Shown here piece by piece: positions 61,171-64,000 of a stretch of DNA of 64,000 bases. The DNA comes from Nocardia asteroides (lineage in GTDB: Bacteria > Actinomycetota > Actinomycetes > Mycobacteriales > Mycobacteriaceae), in NCBI RefSeq assembly GCF_900637185.1, contig NZ_LR134352.1, forward strand, positions 3,834,001 to 3,898,000, written 5' to 3'. The first letter of the stretch is position 1, and each line of letters opens with the position of its first letter. The notes under the pieces were generated by a model that had not been told where the DNA came from, did no database searches, and saw nothing but the letters and a program-made list of their open reading frames with translations. The position numbers were made by a program, and so were the translations under genes.

Positions 61171-62274
61171 CTACCGCCCGTCGAGGACGTCCTCGACGAT
61201 GCCCGCCATCCGCGCGCGGAACACCGCGGGCGCGAACGACAGCGCGTGCTCGCGGATCTTGGCCGGATCGTAGGCCGCCCAGTCGGTGTCGTTCATCGAC
61301 GCCGCCAGCGCGGCGACGACCGCGGCATCGGACCCGGCGGGCACATGGGCGCCGGTGACCCCGGGCCGCACCGTGTCGAGCGCGCCGCCCACCCCCACCG
61401 CGAGCACCGGCGCCCCACACGCCATGGCCTCGACCGGCACGATCCCGAAGTCCTCGATACCGGGCATCAGCAGTGCGCGGCAGCGCCGGTACATGTCCTG
61501 GAGCTGTTCGGCGGAGGTGGCGCCGAGGAAGGTCGTCTCCGGGCCCGCGATCGCCTCGAGCTGCGCGCGGAAGCGGCCCTCGCCGAGCACCACCAGCCGC
61601 GTGCCCGCGCGCTGGGCTGCGCGAATGGCGAGGTCGGCCCGCTTGTAGGGCACCAATCTGCCCGCGCAGAGGAAGAAGTCCTCCCGCGGCACCGCCGGAT
61701 CGGGGGTGAACCGGTCCACCTGCACCGGCGGGTTCACCACCGTGGCGGGCAGTCCCCACCAGTCGGTGACGCGCTGCGCCACGGCGTGCGAGTTGGCGAC
61801 GACCCGCGTCAGCCGCGGCGCGGCGCGCAGTTCCCCACGCCGGGCCAGTGCGCCGAGCGCGGCCAGGGCGAGCTGCCCGGCGCGGCCCCCGGCTTCCTGG
61901 GCGCGGAACTCGCGATCCCACGCCCAGCGGGCGGGGCTGTGCACATAGGCGACGACCGGGGCGTCGGTGGCCAGGGCCGCCTGGGTGGCGAAGGCGTGAT
62001 GGCTGATCACCACGACATCGGCCGCGCGCAGCGGCAGCCGCCGCAGCACCGGCGGTACCAGCGGCAGCAGCGGCGCGTGCCGGCCGCCCAGCGCCGCGTG
62101 CGCGCGGCTCAGCCAGCTGTCGGTGACCGCGCCGACCGGCGGACGGACCCCGCCCGGCGCGACGATCGGCGCGAAAACCTCCGCGCCGGGCCAGGTTTCG
62201 ACGAACTCGCCGACCACCGCCTCCGAGCCGCCGAATTCGGTGAAACGTTCGTGCACGAGGGCGATTCGGGTCAT
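61171..62274 (-). CDS. GT4-family glycosyltransferase
   Basis: A 367-residue GT-B fold glycosyltransferase of the GT4 group. The N-terminal domain starts with ALVHERFTEFGGSEAV (a G-G-S acceptor loop), and the C-terminal nucleotide-sugar domain has GRLVPYKRADLAIRAA and the E-x7-E motif in GIEDFGIVPVEAMACGAPVLA. ATG 62274 overlaps the aminotransferase stop by four bases. Probably adds a hexose to an envelope glycan. It is the last gene of an operon continuing past the right edge. Confidence 0.88.
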   Translation of the reverse strand: MTRIALVHERFTEFGGSEAVVGEFVETWPGAEVFAPIVAPGGVRPPVGAVTDSWLSRAHAALGGRHAPLLPLVPPVLRRLPLRAADVVVISHHAFATQAALATDAPVVAYVHSPARWAWDREFRAQEAGGRAGQLALAALGALARRGELRAAPRLTRVVANSHAVAQRVTDWWGLPATVVNPPVQVDRFTPDPAVPREDFFLCAGRLVPYKRADLAIRAAQRAGTRLVVLGEGRFRAQLEAIAGPETTFLGATSAEQLQDMYRRCRALLMPGIEDFGIVPVEAMACGAPVLAVGVGGALDTVRPGVTGAHVPAGSDAAVVAALAASMNDTDWAAYDPAKIREHALSFAPAVFRARMAGIVEDVLDGR

Positions 62275-63599
62275 CGGGTGCTCGCTTCGATCTGTCGGGG
62301 CGCGGCGGTGCGGCGCAGGGCGGGGGCGACGGGGCGGCCGCGGAGCAGTCCGTCGACGGAGCCACGGTCGATCGCCGCACGATAGACCTGGGCGGCCGCG
62401 GCGCAGGCGTCGACGGTGTCGCGCACCGCGACGGCGTCGTGGGCGGCCGAGACGACGAAGGACTGGCCGAGGACCCCACGGTCGAGCAGTTCCTGCAGGA
62501 ACAGGGTGCGAAACGCCTGGGACGCGACACCGTCGGCGTCGAGGGTGCGGAAGATCAGGCACGAGGGCCTGCCGCGCACCTGGAGATGATCGGTCAGCCC
62601 GAGCTCGGCGGCCACCGCGTTCACCCCGTCGGCGAGGTCGCGGCCCGCCTGTTCCATCCGGGCGATCGGGTCCTCAGTGCGGTAGGCGCGCACGACCGCG
62701 CGGAAGGCGGCCAGCGCCGCGGTCTCCGGGCCGTGCGTGGTGGACAGCAGGAACACCCGATCCCGGTCGCTACGCAATCCGCCGAGTTCCATGTACTCCC
62801 GCTTACCCGCCAGTGCCGAGATCGGGAAGCCGTTGCCCATGGCCTTGCCCCAGCACGACAGGTCGGGGGTCACGCCGTAGACGGCCTGCGCCCCGCCCGC
62901 CGACCAGCGGAACCCGGTGATCATCTCGTCGAACACCAGCAGGGTGCCGTGCCGGTCGCACAGGGCGCGAACGGCTTCGAGATAGCCCGGGTCCGGTTCG
63001 GCCAGGGCGGTGGCGGCCTCCAGGAACACCGCGGCGACCGTGTCGCCGGCCAGCACGGTCGCGAGCGCGTCGAGGTCGTTGTAGGGGAAGCTCACGGTGT
63101 CGACGGCGGGGATGCCCGCGGCCATCGGGGTGGTGCCGATGAACCAGTCGTCGACGGAGAAGAACGGCTGCTCGCACACCGCGATCCGGGTGCGGCCGGT
63201 GACCGCCCTGGCCAGCCGGACCGCGGCGGTGGTGGCGTCGGAGCCGTTCTTGGCGAACTTCACCATGTCGGCGCCGGGGACCAGGTCGAGGAAGTCTTCG
63301 GCGGCCGCCAGTTCGAGTTCGGTCGGACGGGAGAAGCTCATGCCGTCGGCGGCGGCGGCCAGCGCGGCCGCGACGACGGGCTCGTAGCCGTGCCCCAAGG
63401 TGACCGAGCGCAGCCCCATGCCGTACTCGACGTACTCGTTGCCGTCGGCGTCCCAGACCCGGGCGCCCTCGCCGCGCACCAGGACCGGCGCCATGTCCTC
63501 GGGGTATTGATCGGCGCCGCGGGCATAGGTGTGCGCGCCACCGGGGACGAGGTCGTGCAGGCGCGCCTGGATCGCCGTGCTGCGTTGGAAGGATCGCAT
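62271..63599 (-). CDS. Class III aminotransferase, glutamate-1-semialdehyde mutase-like
   Basis: A 442-residue PLP enzyme. PLP lysine Lys252 lies in CWGKAMGNGFPISALAGKREYM and Asp224 in LVFDEMITGFRW; substrate-side GGAHTYARGADQYPEDMAPVL and NGSDATTAAVRLARAVTGR are also present. The family includes glutamate-1-semialdehyde 2,1-aminomutase, but its neighbours (glycosyltransferase, acetyltransferase) suggest an amino-sugar or amino-acid step in glycan or natural-product synthesis. ATG 63599 overlaps the upstream stop. Confidence 0.87.
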   Translation of the reverse strand: MRSFQRSTAIQARLHDLVPGGAHTYARGADQYPEDMAPVLVRGEGARVWDADGNEYVEYGMGLRSVTLGHGYEPVVAAALAAAADGMSFSRPTELELAAAEDFLDLVPGADMVKFAKNGSDATTAAVRLARAVTGRTRIAVCEQPFFSVDDWFIGTTPMAAGIPAVDTVSFPYNDLDALATVLAGDTVAAVFLEAATALAEPDPGYLEAVRALCDRHGTLLVFDEMITGFRWSAGGAQAVYGVTPDLSCWGKAMGNGFPISALAGKREYMELGGLRSDRDRVFLLSTTHGPETAALAAFRAVVRAYRTEDPIARMEQAGRDLADGVNAVAAELGLTDHLQVRGRPSCLIFRTLDADGVASQAFRTLFLQELLDRGVLGQSFVVSAAHDAVAVRDTVDACAAAAQVYRAAIDRGSVDGLLRGRPVAPALRRTAAPRQIEASTR

Positions 63600-64000
63600 C
63601 AGGGGTGTCGCTCCTGTCCGGTGGTGGTCAGTGCCCACAGTTCGTGGTCGGTCCGGACGCCGGTGGGGCCGGGGTGGTCACGCAACACGCCCTCGCACAC
63701 GAAGCCCGCCGCGGCGAAGGTCGCGGCGGAAGTGGTGTCGCCGGTAGGGATTTCGGCCGCCAGGCGGCGTAGCCCGAGCGTGCCGAAGGCGTGACCGGTG
63801 ACCGCGGTGAGCGCGGCGACGTGCGCCGACGTTCGGGCGTGGGCGGGGTCGGCCCAGGAGACGAGGTGGGCGGCGTGCCCCGACATTCCCGGATCCGACA
63901 GCCGGAACTCCCCGGCGTAGCGGCCGTCCACCGTCCAGGCCAGCACGAGTCCGGCCGAGGTTCCCGGGCCCGACCTGCGCAGCCACCAGCCGGGCGTATC
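63599..64000 (-). CDS. GNAT-family N-acetyltransferase, C-terminal part
   Basis: The frame is open to the right edge, so the start lies outside. The visible 133 residues have GNAT features: WTVDGRYAGEFRLSDPG, VSWADPAHARTSAHVAALTAVTGHAFGTLGLRRLAAEIPTGDTTSAATFAAAGFVCEGVLRDH, ending like RimJ/RimL-type acetyltransferases. Its stop overlaps the aminotransferase start, so it is the upstream partner in the operon. It may acetylate the amino group made by the aminotransferase, as in N-acetylated sugar pathways. Confidence 0.75.
   Translation of the reverse strand, partial: DTPGWWLRRSGPGTSAGLVLAWTVDGRYAGEFRLSDPGMSGHAAHLVSWADPAHARTSAHVAALTAVTGHAFGTLGLRRLAAEIPTGDTTSAATFAAAGFVCEGVLRDHPGPTGVRTDHELWALTTTGQERHP

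Overview
The window looks like a chromosome segment from a Nocardia-type actinomycete (Mycobacteriales). GC content is very high, genes are tightly packed with many 4-bp start/stop overlaps, and the content is typical of mycolic-acid bacteria: an mce operon end, a cutinase-like secreted hydrolase, a two-domain fatty acyl-CoA reductase, AlkB with tandem rubredoxins, and PucR, IclR and GntR regulators. I saw no rRNA, tRNA, CRISPR array, insertion sequence or replication origin.

Layout. 1-5.1 kb: 3' end of an mce lipid-uptake operon plus an Mce-associated membrane protein and a SRPBCC protein. 5.2-7.0 kb: an XRE regulator divergent from a short operon of very small proteins with a structured 5' leader. 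7.6-13.5 kb: a SRPBCC/acyl-CoA-synthetase fusion, then a class III nucleotidyl cyclase between two PucR regulators. 13.6-16.6 kb: uncharacterised accessory genes. 16.7-27.5 kb: a methyltransferase, then an organosulfur island (IclR regulator, MFS exporter, SsuABC-like importer, DszB-like desulfinase, two SsuD-like flavin monooxygenases, class II aldolase-like protein, and a binding-protein-fold protein with no signal peptide). 27.5-34.1 kb: two small membrane proteins, a cyanate module (LysR, carbonic anhydrase, cyanase), a deaminase, a TetR regulator and a beta-lactamase-fold hydrolase.

34.3-41.1 kb: one minus-strand operon of GntR/UTRA regulator, 2x[4Fe-4S] ferredoxin, lipoprotein binding protein, permease, ATPase, and an AprA/fumarate-reductase-type flavoprotein fused to about nine HEAT repeats. 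41.3-45.7 kb: housekeeping and regulatory genes. 45.8-47.6 kb: leuA behind what reads as a leucine attenuator. 47.7-51.4 kb: YeiH-type exporter, YdcF-like protein, LysR and IclR regulators. 51.4-54.9 kb: FAD dehydrogenase, small lipoprotein, cutinase, TetR. 55.0-57.8 kb: alkB-rubA-rubA-rubB. 57.8-60.9 kb: a frameshifted NmrA-like gene and the acyl-CoA reductase. 61.2-64.0 kb: glycosyltransferase, GSA-type aminotransferase and GNAT acetyltransferase, probably part of a glycan locus continuing past the window.

How the genes fit together. Two themes recur. One is sulfur: two sulfonate-type ABC importers with different redox modules, a desulfinase with the DszB catalytic residues, and a YeiH-type exporter. 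The other is lipid and hydrocarbon use: Mce import, acyl-CoA synthetase, alkane hydroxylase, acyl-CoA reductase and cutinase. The best candidates for something undescribed are the IclR-controlled desulfinase/monooxygenase island, whose regulatory gap carries two matching palindromes, and the ferredoxin/HEAT-flavoprotein/ABC operon.
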